A stretch of DNA of 64,000 bases from Streptomyces actuosus (GTDB lineage Bacteria; Actinomycetota; Actinomycetes; Streptomycetales; Streptomycetaceae), in the NCBI RefSeq assembly GCF_016921115.1, contig NZ_JAFFZS010000009.1:62001-126000 (forward strand), in the 5' to 3' direction. A program made the position numbers and the translations under genes. How positions within the stretch are numbered: the stretch's first letter is position 1; each line of letters starts with the position of its first letter. A model generated the notes under the pieces. The model was not told the DNA's origin. It ran no database searches and saw only the letters and a program-made list of their open reading frames with translations. This document shows, in pieces, positions 10,573 through 19,550 of this stretch.

Positions 10573-11346
10573 ATGAGTGGCTACGAGGCGCGTTTCGCGG
10601 TGTGGCGCGGTGACGCGGACGGGGGCGGCCTGGAGGACTTCCGCGTCGAGGTCCACGAGGGGGAGGTGGTCCTCGACGTCGTCCACCGCCTCCAGGCGAC
10701 CCAGGCGCCGGACCTGGCCGTGCGCTGGAACTGCAAGGCGGGCAAGTGCGGTTCGTGCTCCGCCGAGATCAACGGCAGGCCGAGGCTGATGTGCATGACC
10801 CGCATGTCGGTGTTCGACCGAGAGGAGACGGTGACCGTCACCCCGCTGCGGGCCTTCCCCGTCGTCCGCGACCTGGTCACCGACGTCGGCTTCAACTACC
10901 GCAAGGCGAGGGAGATCCCGGCGTTCGTGCCGCCCGCCGGCCTCGCGCCCGGCGAGTACCGCATGATGCAGCGGGACGTGGACCGCTCGCAGGAGTTCCG
11001 CAAGTGCATCGAGTGCTTCCTGTGCCAGGACACCTGCCACGTGGTCCGCGACCACGAGGAGAACAGGACGGCGTTCGCGGGACCGCGCTTCCTGATGCGG
11101 GTGGCGGAGCTGGACATGCACCCGCTGGACGCCGCCGGGGAGTCCGGCCTGGACCGCAGGCGCACCGCCCAGGAGGAGCACGGCCTCGGCTACTGCAACA
11201 TCACCAAGTGCTGCACGGAGGTGTGCCCCGAGGGCATCCGGATCACGGACAACGCACTCGTCCCGCTGAAGGAGCGGGCCGTCGACAGCAAGTACGACCC
11301 GCTGGTGTGGCTGGGCTCGCGGATCAGGAGGAGGCCGTCGCCGTAG
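10573..11346 (+). CDS. sdhB: Succinate dehydrogenase/fumarate reductase iron-sulfur subunit
   Basis: 257 aa from ATG 10573, which has a GGAG site within the preceding gap. The ferredoxin-like N-terminus holds the 2Fe-2S ligands Cys54, Cys59, Cys62 and Cys74 (NCKAGKCGSCS). The C-terminal part has the two Cys clusters for the 4Fe-4S and 3Fe-4S centres (CIECFLCQDTC and CCTEVCPEGI). It carries electrons from FAD to the anchor-bound quinone site. It is the last gene of the operon and is followed immediately by a strong terminator. Confidence 0.96.
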   Translation: MSGYEARFAVWRGDADGGGLEDFRVEVHEGEVVLDVVHRLQATQAPDLAVRWNCKAGKCGSCSAEINGRPRLMCMTRMSVFDREETVTVTPLRAFPVVRDLVTDVGFNYRKAREIPAFVPPAGLAPGEYRMMQRDVDRSQEFRKCIECFLCQDTCHVVRDHEENRTAFAGPRFLMRVAELDMHPLDAAGESGLDRRRTAQEEHGLGYCNITKCCTEVCPEGIRITDNALVPLKERAVDSKYDPLVWLGSRIRRRPSP

Positions 11347-11378
11347 CGGGCCCGCGGCCGGGCCCGGCCGCGGGCCCG
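11347..11378. terminator. Bidirectional hairpin between convergent genes
   Basis: Perfect 14-bp GC stem, 11347-11360 with 11365-11378, and a GGCC loop. It begins directly after the sdhB stop and ends 2 bp before the stop of the convergent gene at 11381, so it can serve both. Confidence 0.85.
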
Positions 11379-11380
11379 GT

Positions 11381-12478
11381 TCACCCCACCCAGCCGTCCC
11401 GGTAGGCCGTCCAGTCCGCCTCCGTGGCGGCGAAGTCGACGTACAGGGCGACCCCGAATCGGGAGCGGTCGGCATCGGTGCGGGACAGTCCCAGGCGGAC
11501 ACCGCGGACGGCGGCGGGGACGGTCTCCGCCGAGCCGCGGTGGCCGAAGGTGTCGTCGGTGAAGAAGGGCAGGCCCATCAGCAGGTCGGTGGTGGGCGGG
11601 GTGACCTCCAGGGCGAGTGAGGTCTGCTCGGCGACGTAGCCGCCGTAGGTGCTCTGCCACTGCTGCATGGTGTCGTACGACATCACCGCGATCTGGTCGA
11701 CGCGACGTGCCACCTGCCCGAAGAAGGCCTGCGACCACCACTTGGGGTGGTCGAAGAGCGCGCCTGCGGCCGAGTGCAGTCCGGGCAGCGGGTCGATCTG
11801 GTGCGCGGCGACGGACAGGACGGCATGCCGGGCGGTGGTCTCGCGGTGCAGCGCGTCCAGCAGGGAGAGGTAGTTCCGGTCGCCGGAGTGCAGGGGCTCC
11901 AGGTCGAAGTGGACCCCGTCGAAGCCGGCGTCGAGGACGTCACGGGTGGAGCGGAGCACAGCCGCCCGCGTCGCCGCCCGTTCCAGGTGCATCCCTTCCG
12001 GTTCCTCCGGGGCCAGCACGTCCCCCAGCCACGCCTGCACCCGCACCCCGGGCAGTGCGCGGTGCACGGCCGCGACGAGCCGGGACGCCCTCGGAAAGGC
12101 CGACGTCGGCAGGGTGCCGTCGTGCTCCAGCGGCCCGGCGTGGACGTACAGGTCGTGGATGCCGGTGCTCTCCAGGCGGCGGGCGAGGGCGGCGACGTCG
12201 GCGTCGCCCTTGCGTCCGTCCACCCAGGCATGACCCAGCCAGATCGCGTCGCGGCCGCGGGTGAGGGTGCCGTCGGCCGGGTCGCCCCGGTAGTTCAGGC
12301 GCAGGGCGATCTGGGTGGCGAGCACGGGCACCAGGAGGACGAGGACGAGCGCGAGGGCTGCGCGCCGGGCCCAGCGGGCCCAGCGCCTGCCCTTGCGGGG
12401 CCCCTCCGGCCCGTGCAGGGCCGGTGGGGCCCCCTCCTCCCCGTCCGTGCCGATACCGGCCGTCACTGTCTGCTCCAT
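11381..12478 (-). CDS. Membrane-anchored GH18-like TIM-barrel protein
   Basis: 365 aa from ATG 12478 (MEQTVTAGIGTDGEEG). The N-terminus is cytosolic and basic, followed by one hydrophobic anchor (ALALVLVLLVPVLATQIAL), so the catalytic part lies outside the membrane. The rest looks like a glycoside hydrolase 18-type barrel: IWLGHAWVDGR, an acidic strand FDGVHFDLEPLHSGD that parallels the chitinase DxxDxDxE motif, and VMSYDT with a Tyr. The acidic motif is D..HFDLE rather than the canonical form, so catalysis is unproven. Its start is 174 bp from the divergently transcribed coiled-coil gene. The frame stays open far upstream, but codon use marks that part as antisense shadow. Confidence 0.75.
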   Translation of the reverse strand: MEQTVTAGIGTDGEEGAPPALHGPEGPRKGRRWARWARRAALALVLVLLVPVLATQIALRLNYRGDPADGTLTRGRDAIWLGHAWVDGRKGDADVAALARRLESTGIHDLYVHAGPLEHDGTLPTSAFPRASRLVAAVHRALPGVRVQAWLGDVLAPEEPEGMHLERAATRAAVLRSTRDVLDAGFDGVHFDLEPLHSGDRNYLSLLDALHRETTARHAVLSVAAHQIDPLPGLHSAAGALFDHPKWWSQAFFGQVARRVDQIAVMSYDTMQQWQSTYGGYVAEQTSLALEVTPPTTDLLMGLPFFTDDTFGHRGSAETVPAAVRGVRLGLSRTDADRSRFGVALYVDFAATEADWTAYRDGWVG

Positions 12479-12652
12479 CCCCCGCGTCCCCGCCTCTCGC
12501 TCTTCGGACTCTCCGGCGTCCCCGGCGTCCCCGGCCGTCCGGCTTACCGGCGGCTCGGTCCCCCGGCTCCCCGGCGTCCCGGCTCCCCGGGTGGCCCCGG
12601 CTCGGACGTATCCCGCTCGCGCCCCCACAAACACCGCCATACGCTCCCACAT

Positions 12653-14494
12653 GTGACATCGTCCAGGAGCCGGAACCGCCCGCGGCGGCGATCCGCCTCG
12701 CACATACCGGTGCGAGTCGCGCACACCGTGCTGGGTGGCACGGCCGCACTGGTGTGGTTGGTGCTTCCAGGGACGACGTCGCCGTCCACCCCTCCGGTTG
12801 CGGTCGCGCCGCCCGGGCCGTCCGCGAGCGCCGCCGGCACCGCAGCAGCGCAGCAGGACGAGACGGACCCCGCCGACCTCGTACTGCCGTTGCTGGTCGT
12901 CGGCGCGGCGGGGGCCGCCGCCGGATACGCCTATGTGCGTCGCACCCGGCGGGCACGAAGGCGCACCACGCCCCCCGCGCGCCCGCCAGACTCGGGCGGA
13001 ACGGCCACCGGGCCCCGGACCCGGCCGGCGCAGTCCGCCGCCGGGGAAGCCGTCCCGCCGGCGGACGCCGTCACCCCCGCGGGCCCCGTCGTACCGTCCC
13101 GGCCGTACGAGCCCGGCCTCGGCGAACTCGACCGGCAGGCCTGCGCGGCACTGGTGGAGGCGGACGACTGCGTGCGCGCGGCGCGCGAGGAACTCCCCTT
13201 CGCCGAGGCCGCGTTCGGCGCCCAGGCGGTGGAGCCGTACGTCCGGGCGGTGCGGGAGGCCCAGGGTGAGCTGACGGCGGCGCTGCGGATGCGCCGTCGG
13301 TACGACGACGGGGTGCCTGCGGAGGAGGCGGCCCGCCGTCAGGCCCTCGCGGGGATCGTCGGGCGGTGTGCGGAGGCCGGGCGCCGGCTGGACGCGAAGG
13401 CTCCCGGCCTCGACCGGCTCCGGGCACAGGAGGAGGCCGGTGCCGCGCTCGGTGTGGCGGAGACCCGGTTCAGGGAGCTGACCGGCCGGACCGCGGCCGC
13501 CCAGGCGACCCTCGACCGGCTCGGCGAGCAGTACGCGCCCGCCGCGAGCGCGGACGTCACCGGATACGTCGAACAGGCCAAGGACCGCCTGGTGTTCGCC
13601 ACGGCCCGCCTCAACCGGGCCCGCCAGGCGGCGGATCTGGGGGACACCGCCGCGGCTGCCGCCCACCTGCGCGCGGCCGAGGGCGCCGTCGCCCAGGCAG
13701 ACGTCCTCGTCGGCGCCGTCGAGCGGCTGGCCGGGGACCTGTCGGGGGCGGAGGGGATGGTCGGTGCCGCGCTCACCGGCGCGGAGGCGGAGCTGGCGGC
13801 GGTCCGCGTGGCGCACCCGGCCACCGCACCCGGCGAACGCCCGGCGGGCGCAGAGACGGGGACGGAGACGGAGCGTCCGCCCCGGGCACCCGGCACACCG
13901 CCGGCCGGCCCCGGTACGCCGGGCGAGCCGGGTTCCGCCTCGCCCGGTGGGCCCGCGCACGACCTCCCCCCGGGGGAACTGCGCTCCCTGGTGATGCACG
14001 CCGACGCCGTACTGGCCTCCGTACGGCACGAACTGACGCGTGGGCGGCCCTGGGACCCGCCGGCCCTGCTGCGCCGCATCACCGTCGCTCTCGCGCCGGT
14101 CGCGAGCGGCCGGGCCGGAGTACTGCCGGCCGCCGCGCGGCTGACCGCGGGCAGCGCCGTCGCGGCGGCCGAAGGCTTCGTCGCCACACACCGGGGCGCG
14201 GTGGGAGCCCCGGCCCGCACCCGGCTGGCGGCGGCCGGGGACCTGCTCGGCTCCGCCGGCCTCGCCGAGGTGGTGCACGCCGACGTGCTCGCCCGGCAGG
14301 CCCGGGACCTGGCCGAGCAGGACGTGCGGCTGCACGGCACACCGTCCGCGGGCACCGTCGAGGACGTACTCGGTGCCGCGGGCGCGGTGCTCGGCGGGAT
14401 CCTCCTGCCCGGGGGCACACCCGCGTCGTTCGGGGGGCCGCGGACGCGGGGCCGCCGCACGGGTCGGCCCGACCCGCCCGGTGAGGAGGGCTGA
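12653..14494 (+). CDS. Hypothetical membrane protein with helical repeat region (related to TPM-domain proteins, TPM domain absent)
   Basis: 613 aa if started at GTG 12653; no ribosome site is evident and an internal GTG is possible. A basic N-terminus leads to a first hydrophobic segment, a Pro/Ala linker, and a second segment LVLPLLVVGAAGAAAGYAYV followed by an Arg-rich stop-transfer. The long remainder is charged, Ala-rich helix. The stretch from GLGELDRQACAALVEADD onward resembles the C-terminal half of Streptomyces TPM-domain proteins, but the TPM domain that normally precedes it is absent. A Pro/Gly/Thr linker interrupts the helices at about residues 385-435. Function is unknown; the layout suggests envelope association. 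Confidence 0.65.
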   Translation: MTSSRSRNRPRRRSASHIPVRVAHTVLGGTAALVWLVLPGTTSPSTPPVAVAPPGPSASAAGTAAAQQDETDPADLVLPLLVVGAAGAAAGYAYVRRTRRARRRTTPPARPPDSGGTATGPRTRPAQSAAGEAVPPADAVTPAGPVVPSRPYEPGLGELDRQACAALVEADDCVRAAREELPFAEAAFGAQAVEPYVRAVREAQGELTAALRMRRRYDDGVPAEEAARRQALAGIVGRCAEAGRRLDAKAPGLDRLRAQEEAGAALGVAETRFRELTGRTAAAQATLDRLGEQYAPAASADVTGYVEQAKDRLVFATARLNRARQAADLGDTAAAAAHLRAAEGAVAQADVLVGAVERLAGDLSGAEGMVGAALTGAEAELAAVRVAHPATAPGERPAGAETGTETERPPRAPGTPPAGPGTPGEPGSASPGGPAHDLPPGELRSLVMHADAVLASVRHELTRGRPWDPPALLRRITVALAPVASGRAGVLPAAARLTAGSAVAAAEGFVATHRGAVGAPARTRLAAAGDLLGSAGLAEVVHADVLARQARDLAEQDVRLHGTPSAGTVEDVLGAAGAVLGGILLPGGTPASFGGPRTRGRRTGRPDPPGEEG

Positions 14495-14750
14495 GCGCGC
14501 CGCCGGAGCAGCCGCGGACGGGCCGTGGCCCGTCCGCGGCACCGTCGTGGCCGGTCGCGCGTTTCCCCGCGCCCCTGGGTGGACGCTGCCGCTGCGGCAG
14601 CGGGCTTCCCCCGGCCCGCCGTTCCCACGGCAGGCGGGTCCGAGCGGTTCCGGGCCCGGCTCTCGCCCTCCGCCCCGCTCGCGTCACCCCCGGCCCGTGG
14701 GCCGGGGTGCGGCCGGCCGGGCCGCCACGGGGTCCGGCGCGGACGCCGGG

Positions 14751-17414
14751 TCAGAACAGGCTCAGCAGCGCCTCGGCCGGGTCGGTGAGCACCGACTCGC
14801 CGTCCGGCAGGGGCAGTTCGAACCACACCGTCTTGCCGCGGGGGGTCCGGCGGGAGCCCCAGGCCGCGGAGAGCAGGCCGACCAGTTGCAGGCCCCGGCC
14901 GCCCTCGTCGGTGTCGCGGGCGCGCCTGCGTCGCGGCTGGACCAGGCCCGAGTCCCACACCTCGCACACCAGCGTGCGGTCGAGCAGCAGGCGGAGCCTG
15001 ATCTCGCCCTCGCCGTACCGCAGGGCGTTGGTGACCAGCTCGCTGACGAGCAGCTCGGCCGTGTCGACCAGCGGCTCGAGCTCCCAGGACAGCAGCTGTG
15101 CGCGGGCGGACTCGCGGGCGCGGCCCACGCTGCGCGGTTCGCGGGGCAGCAGCCAGTCGCCGACGGACTCGGCGGGCAGGCCCTGGACGCGGGCCATGAG
15201 CAGGGCGATGTCGTCCTCGCCGTGGTGGGTGTCGAGGGTGTTGAGGACGTGGTCGCAGACGTCCTCGAGCGGGTTGGAGGGGTCGGTGAGCGCGCCGACG
15301 AAGGCCTGCAGGCCCTCGTCGAGGGGGTGGTCGCGGGATTCGACCAGGCCGTCCGTGTAGAGGGCGAGCAGCGCGCCCTCCGGCAGTTCCACCTCGACCT
15401 CCTCGAACGGCTCCCCGCCGACGCCGAGCGGCATGCCCGGCGGCACGTCCAGCATGAGCGCCGACTCGCCGGGCTCGACGAGGACCGGGGGGAGATGGCC
15501 GGCGTTGGCGAAGGTGCAGCGGCGGGTGACGGAGTCGTAGACGGCGTACACGCAGGTCGCCAGGTACACCTCGGACAGGTCCGCCTCGCGCGGGCGGCGG
15601 GCGGCCCGGGTGGCCTGCTGCACGCCGCCGGGGGCGCCCAGGCCGCGGGCGATCTCGTCCAACGCGGAGAGGACTTCGGCGGGTTCGAGGTCGAGCAGCG
15701 CCAACGTCCTCACGGCGGTTCTGAGTTCACCCATCGCGACCGCCGCGCGCAGTCCACGGCCCATGACGTCGCCGACCACCAGTGCCGTTCTGTGGCCGGG
15801 CAGTTCGATGACGTCGAACCAGTCGCCGCCGACCTCGCTGGGCCGCCCGGTGGACGCGTTGCCGGGCAGGTAGCGGCAGGCGATGTCCAGGCCGGACGCC
15901 ACCGGGTCGCCCGGCGGGAGCAGGGACCGCTGGAGTATCAGCGCCCGCTCGTGCTCGCGCCGGTACAGGCGGGCGTTGTCGATGCAGACGGCGGCGCGGG
16001 CGGCCAGTTCGACGGCGAGGTCGCGGTCCCGGTCGCCGAAGGGCTCGCTGCCCTTCGTCCGGGCGAACTGGGCCAGTCCGACGACGGTGTCGTGGGCGAC
16101 CATCGGCACGGCGAGCGTGGACTGCACCAGGCCGCCCTCCTCGCCGGGGACGTTCCGCGGACGGGCGGTGCGCAGCGCGTCGGCGCAGGGCGAGTTGAAG
16201 GGGTAGTGGTGGACCGAGCCCAGGGCCATGGGCCCGCCGGAGCCCCGGAACGGCGCGTCGGCGACGGCGCTGGCGAAGGCCACGCGGCGCAGTTCCGCGC
16301 TGCCGTCGGCGAGTCCGGGCGCCGTCTCGTCACCGCTCAGGAGGCCCTGGTAGAGGTCGACGCTGGCCAGGTCGCAGAAACCGGGGACGACGACGTCCAG
16401 GAGTTCGCGTGCGGTGGTCTCCAGGTCCAGGGAGTTGCCTATCCGGGCGCCGGCCTCGTTCAGCAGGGCGAGGTTGCGGCGGGCGGCGGCGGCCTCGCGG
16501 GCGGCGGCGCGGCGGGCGGTGATGTCGGTGCCGAGCCAGGCGATGCCGATGGGCCGTCCGGAACCGCTGTGCACGCGGTAGAGGTTGATCGACCAGTGGC
16601 GGCGTTCGGCGGAGTCCGGGACGTGCCCGGTGACGTGCATGTCGGTGATGGAGTCGCCGGTCTCCAGGACCCGCCGCAGGGTGGCCGAGACCCGGTCGGC
16701 CTCGGGGCGGGGCAGGTAGTCGTGGACGCCCTTGCCGCGGTGGTCGTCGGGGCTGCCGCCGAAGATGGAGGCGAACCGGTGGTTGGCCCGGCGCACTCTG
16801 AGGTCGGTGTCGATGAGCAGGAAGCCGAACGGTGATTGACCGAAAATCGCCTGCGAGGCGGCGAGGTCGGTCTCGATGCTGCGCAGGGTTCGGACGTCGA
16901 CGACGATGCACACGGCGGCCTTCTCGCCGCCCTTGTTCCGCGTCGGCATGACGTAGACCTCGGCGAGCCCGTCCTCGCCGCGTCCGCCGCCCTCGGGATC
17001 GGGCATCCGGAAGGGGACCACGCCCGTCCACTCGCGGCCGTCGAGGATCTCGGCCATCCTGCGCTGGCCGTTCTCGCGCAGGTCGGGGTCGACGAACGCC
17101 TCGACGGGGTCCATGCCGACGGCGCGGTCGGCGGTGATGCCGAAGATCTGCTCGGCGCGCAGGCTCCACTGGTCCACGAGCCCGTCGGGGCCGATGGAGA
17201 AGGAGGCGACCCTGATGTAGTCGTAGATGGAGCCGGGCGGGCTGCTCTGCCAGACGGGTTCGCCCGGCCCCCGGCCGCCGCCGCCGGCGGCCGTGTTCCC
17301 CGCCGCACGGGCCAGTGCCTGCGTGACGTCCGAGGCGAGTGCGCCTGCGGCCGCCGTCCTCGCGCCGTCCGACGGGTCCTCGGACTCCGTGGCCTTCGCT
17401 GGTATCTCGCTCAC
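14751..17414 (-). CDS. SpoIIE-family PP2C phosphatase with PAS, GAF and anti-sigma ATPase domains
   Basis: 887 aa from GTG 17414, preceded by GGAGGGGACGG. The order is a first PAS-like domain (about 65-180), a second PAS (195-320, from IFGQSPFGFLLIDTDLRVRR), GAF (340-510), SpoIIE PP2C (520-750, with VGGDWFDVIELPG, VVGDVMGRGL and LYTDGLVESRD) and an HATPase_c anti-sigma-type kinase (760-887, with ELLVSELVTNALRYG and GRGLQLVGLLSAAWG). It would dephosphorylate anti-anti-sigma factors and also carries the opposing kinase-like module on one chain. No partner STAS protein is adjacent. The 256 bp upstream of its 3' end hold no gene. Confidence 0.93.
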   Translation of the reverse strand: MSEIPAKATESEDPSDGARTAAAGALASDVTQALARAAGNTAAGGGGRGPGEPVWQSSPPGSIYDYIRVASFSIGPDGLVDQWSLRAEQIFGITADRAVGMDPVEAFVDPDLRENGQRRMAEILDGREWTGVVPFRMPDPEGGGRGEDGLAEVYVMPTRNKGGEKAAVCIVVDVRTLRSIETDLAASQAIFGQSPFGFLLIDTDLRVRRANHRFASIFGGSPDDHRGKGVHDYLPRPEADRVSATLRRVLETGDSITDMHVTGHVPDSAERRHWSINLYRVHSGSGRPIGIAWLGTDITARRAAAREAAAARRNLALLNEAGARIGNSLDLETTARELLDVVVPGFCDLASVDLYQGLLSGDETAPGLADGSAELRRVAFASAVADAPFRGSGGPMALGSVHHYPFNSPCADALRTARPRNVPGEEGGLVQSTLAVPMVAHDTVVGLAQFARTKGSEPFGDRDRDLAVELAARAAVCIDNARLYRREHERALILQRSLLPPGDPVASGLDIACRYLPGNASTGRPSEVGGDWFDVIELPGHRTALVVGDVMGRGLRAAVAMGELRTAVRTLALLDLEPAEVLSALDEIARGLGAPGGVQQATRAARRPREADLSEVYLATCVYAVYDSVTRRCTFANAGHLPPVLVEPGESALMLDVPPGMPLGVGGEPFEEVEVELPEGALLALYTDGLVESRDHPLDEGLQAFVGALTDPSNPLEDVCDHVLNTLDTHHGEDDIALLMARVQGLPAESVGDWLLPREPRSVGRARESARAQLLSWELEPLVDTAELLVSELVTNALRYGEGEIRLRLLLDRTLVCEVWDSGLVQPRRRRARDTDEGGRGLQLVGLLSAAWGSRRTPRGKTVWFELPLPDGESVLTDPAEALLSLF

Positions 17415-17685
17415 GCGAACCGTCCCCTCCAGCTCACCGCGTCCGGCACCGGTCACCGGCGGCGGCTGCCCGCAGTATCCAGCACTACGGCGCCGCGCAA
17501 CACGGTGTTCACGATCACAGCACGGTCCAGGCTTTTTCCGGACCGCGCTGCGAGAACACTTCCCGTCTTCTAACCAGGGGACACGGCTTCGAATCACGCG
17601 CGACGGCAATCTCCGGTGGCCGAATCGCGATGCCCGACGGCGTCACGGGCCGTGTACACCCGGGCCGCTCCGACATGCCCCCGGT
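17415..17685. other. Intergenic, 271 bp, no gene
   Basis: This gap separates the SpoIIE gene start from the small ATPase gene. It holds only a short hairpin (6-bp arms 17523-17528 and 17540-17545, with T-rich loop). I see no coding sequence. Confidence 0.5.
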
Positions 17686-18114
17686 TCACCCAGGGATCTT
17701 CAGTTCGAACCACACCGTCTTCCCGCCCTCCCCGGGCCTGGTGCCCCAGCGGTGCGCGGCGGACGCCACCAGTTGCAGACCCCGGCCGCTCTCGTCCTCG
17801 GGCTGGGCGGCCCGCTCGCGCGGCGGGTCGGGCAGCGGGTCGGAGACCTCCACCAGCAGCACGTTCCGCGCCCCGTCGGGGCGCACCAGGCGGAGGCCGA
17901 TCGGGCCGGTGGCGTGGCGCAGGGCGTTCGTGACCAGTTCGCTGACGAGGAGGGCGGCGACGTCACCGACGTTGTCGAGGCGCCAGGCGGTCAGCCGGCT
18001 CCGCACGGCGGCACGCGCGGTCCGCACGGAACCCGGCTCCGCGGGAAACGTCCACTCGGCGCAGTCGCCTTCGGTGTCGATCACGCCGATCACTTCCCAG
18101 GCCAGCGGGTCCAC
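17686..18114 (-). CDS. Anti-sigma-factor-type ATP-binding protein (HATPase_c)
   Basis: Stand-alone GHKL ATPase of about 142 aa, of the kind that binds or phosphorylates sigma-factor regulators in Streptomyces. The N box is LLVSELVTNALRHATG, the G1 region is VEVSDPLPD, and the G2 region is SGRGLQLVASAAHRWG. The C-terminus GKTVWFELKIP matches the end of the SpoIIE protein upstream, so the two ATPase domains are clearly related. The start is uncertain: GTG at 18114 and GTG at 18093 are both in frame and neither has a good ribosome site. Confidence 0.85.
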   Translation of the reverse strand: MDPLAWEVIGVIDTEGDCAEWTFPAEPGSVRTARAAVRSRLTAWRLDNVGDVAALLVSELVTNALRHATGPIGLRLVRPDGARNVLLVEVSDPLPDPPRERAAQPEDESGRGLQLVASAAHRWGTRPGEGGKTVWFELKIPG

Positions 18115-18477
18115 CCCTGTCCGATTTCTGGGGTTAATGGGGACATACCCGATATCAGGAGGGCGGTACCGTCAGGGAGAGCGCACTGTGGCACAAACGG
18201 CGTACCGGAAGCACGCCCGCATCGCCCCCGGCGCACGCCACGACACGGCTCCCCTCGGCGCGTGTCGCAGCGCCCCGGCTCGCTCCGGCGCGCAAGGCAT
18301 CGCCCGTGGGGCGTCCACGGACGGCGACAGGGGGCGCCGGAGGTCGGGGGCGGCACGAACACCCACCGGTGCGGCCCGGCAACGCCACCGGCGCGCCCCC
18401 GTGGACTCCGGCACGACTCCGTGCGGCACAGCCCGGTCGTGCGCGGATCGGTCGCGGTCGGTCGTGCGCGGCCGGGG
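18115..18477. other. Intergenic, 363 bp, no gene recognised
   Basis: This stretch lies between the 5' end of the small ATPase gene and the 3' end of the Nudix gene. It contains many long open frames caused by high G+C, none with a domain or ribosome site. The part near 18130-18170 is relatively A+T-rich and probably holds the ATPase promoter. Confidence 0.4.
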
Positions 18478-18903
18478 TCAGCGGGGGTCGGGGCGACGGG
18501 GTGTGGGGCCCAGCCGTGCGGCCACCTCACGGACCGCGGGTACGTCCTGGTCGAGCCAGTCCACGTCCCAGAGTTCGCCGGGCGTGAGCCAGCGCAGCAC
18601 GTCGTGGTCCTGGAGGGGGTGCGGCGTGGCGGATCCGGGCAGCAGGCGGGCGGTCCAGACCGTGAGCACGTACGGCGCGCGCAGCGGCCACTCCCCCGGC
18701 ACCCGCTCGACGACCTCGGCGGTCACACCGAGTTCCTCGTGCAACTCGCGCTCCAGGGCGACCTCGGGGAGCTCACCCGGCTCCACCTTGCCGCCCGGCA
18801 GTTCCCAGCGGCCGGCCAGGTCCTCGGGCGCGCTGCGGCGGGCGGCGAGGAGTCGGCCGCCGTCGAGGAGGGCGGCCCCCACCACCATGATCCGTTCGCT
18901 CAT
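18478..18903 (-). CDS. Nudix hydrolase, MutT-like
   Basis: 141 aa from ATG 18903 (MSERIMVVGAALLDGG). The Nudix box runs from GKVEPGELPEVALERE to LHEELGV at about residues 37-59 and fits GX5EX7REUXEEXGU. The RWELPGGKVEPGE lead-in is typical of 8-oxo-dGTP or related NTP diphosphatases. The substrate cannot be read from sequence. The next gene on the strand starts 31 bp upstream at the other end, so the pair may share a transcript with the SPOR gene. Confidence 0.92.
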   Translation of the reverse strand: MSERIMVVGAALLDGGRLLAARRSAPEDLAGRWELPGGKVEPGELPEVALERELHEELGVTAEVVERVPGEWPLRAPYVLTVWTARLLPGSATPHPLQDHDVLRWLTPGELWDVDWLDQDVPAVREVAARLGPTPRRPDPR

Positions 18904-18934
18904 GGGCCGGAGCCTACGCCCACCACCGTGCAGG

Positions 18935-19126
18935 TCAGTTGCGGGTGGCGTCGCCGTTCTGCCCGATCCGCTCGACCCAGTAGAGCTGCTTGTGGCCGCG
19001 GCTGTCGAGGCTGTCGGCGATCTTCTGGGCCTCCGCCCGGGTCGCATACCGGCCGACGCGATAGCGATTGCCGTTGTCGTCCTGCCTGACGACGAGCCAG
19101 GGAAGGGAGACCACGCTGTCGTTCAT
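18935..19126 (-). CDS. Mini SPOR-domain protein
   Basis: 63 aa from ATG 19126. Almost the whole protein is a SPOR-like fold: a strand WLVVRQDDNGNRYRVGRY, a helix ATRAEAQKIADSLDSRG and a final strand LYWVERI. SPOR domains bind glycan strands of septal peptidoglycan, but this protein lacks any signal peptide or membrane segment, so it is probably cytoplasmic and its ligand is unclear. It lies just upstream of the MutT-like gene. Confidence 0.8.
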   Translation of the reverse strand: MNDSVVSLPWLVVRQDDNGNRYRVGRYATRAEAQKIADSLDSRGHKQLYWVERIGQNGDATRN

Positions 19127-19482
19127 CGCCCCTCACCGCTCCTTCCCGCCTCGGTCCGGCCACGCCCCGCCCGCGGCCCGCGCCATGCCTCGCCCGCTAA
19201 GGAAACCGCAATCCGCATATGCCCGAGCCTACGCCTCACCTTCACGCAGCGAACACGCCTTTTCACAAAGAGGTACGCAACCGGCCAGTACGGAAGGGGC
19301 GCACGACATCGCACGCGCCGTGCGCGCAGGACACCTCCCCCGTTCGGAGGCGTGCCGGGCACACCGGGGACGACCTGCGAAGACGACCGAAACACAACGG
19401 CACGGCAGAGGCGCACGCGCCCGAACGGGACGGGGGGCTGCCCAGGGCGACTGCCGCGGGGTGGTGCGCCACCCCACGCCAG
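19127..19482. other. Intergenic, 356 bp, hairpin but no gene
   Basis: No gene is supportable here. A short hairpin (19458-19464 with 19469-19475, loop tgcg) lies near the right end, next to the palindrome at 19483. The SPOR gene promoter must lie at the left side of this gap. Confidence 0.4.
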
Positions 19483-19500
19483 CGTGTGACATGTCACACG
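19483..19500. promoter_or_regulatory. Perfect 18-bp palindrome, possible regulator-binding site
   Basis: The sequence cgtgtgacatgtcacacg is identical on both strands. It also fits GTG(N6)GNCAC, the consensus I recall for Streptomyces Crp. It lies between the terminator of the gntR gene and the SPOR gene promoter region, about 360 bp upstream of the SPOR gene start. That is far for a classical operator, so the target gene is uncertain. Confidence 0.5.
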
Positions 19501-19529
19501 GCCGGGGGTTGTGGTGCGCCGCCCCCGGC
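19501..19529 (-). terminator. Hairpin terminator after the GntR gene
   Basis: Perfect 8-bp GC stem (19501-19508 with 19522-19529) with a 13-nt loop, 22 bp past the stop codon of the GntR-family gene. Confidence 0.6.
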
Positions 19530-19550
19530 CTTCCCTTCGGCGGTCCGCGC

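Noticed and set aside
11747-14494. Very long open frames antisense or upstream of real genes, for example extensions of the frames ending at 11381 and 14494
   Set aside because: At this G+C, stop codons are rare in several frames. The extra parts have no domains, no ribosome site and antisense-type composition, so I trimmed to the internal starts.
17585-17600. Sequence resembling a tRNA T-loop (gcttcgaatc)
   Set aside because: No acceptor stem, anticodon arm or D-loop could be folded around it.
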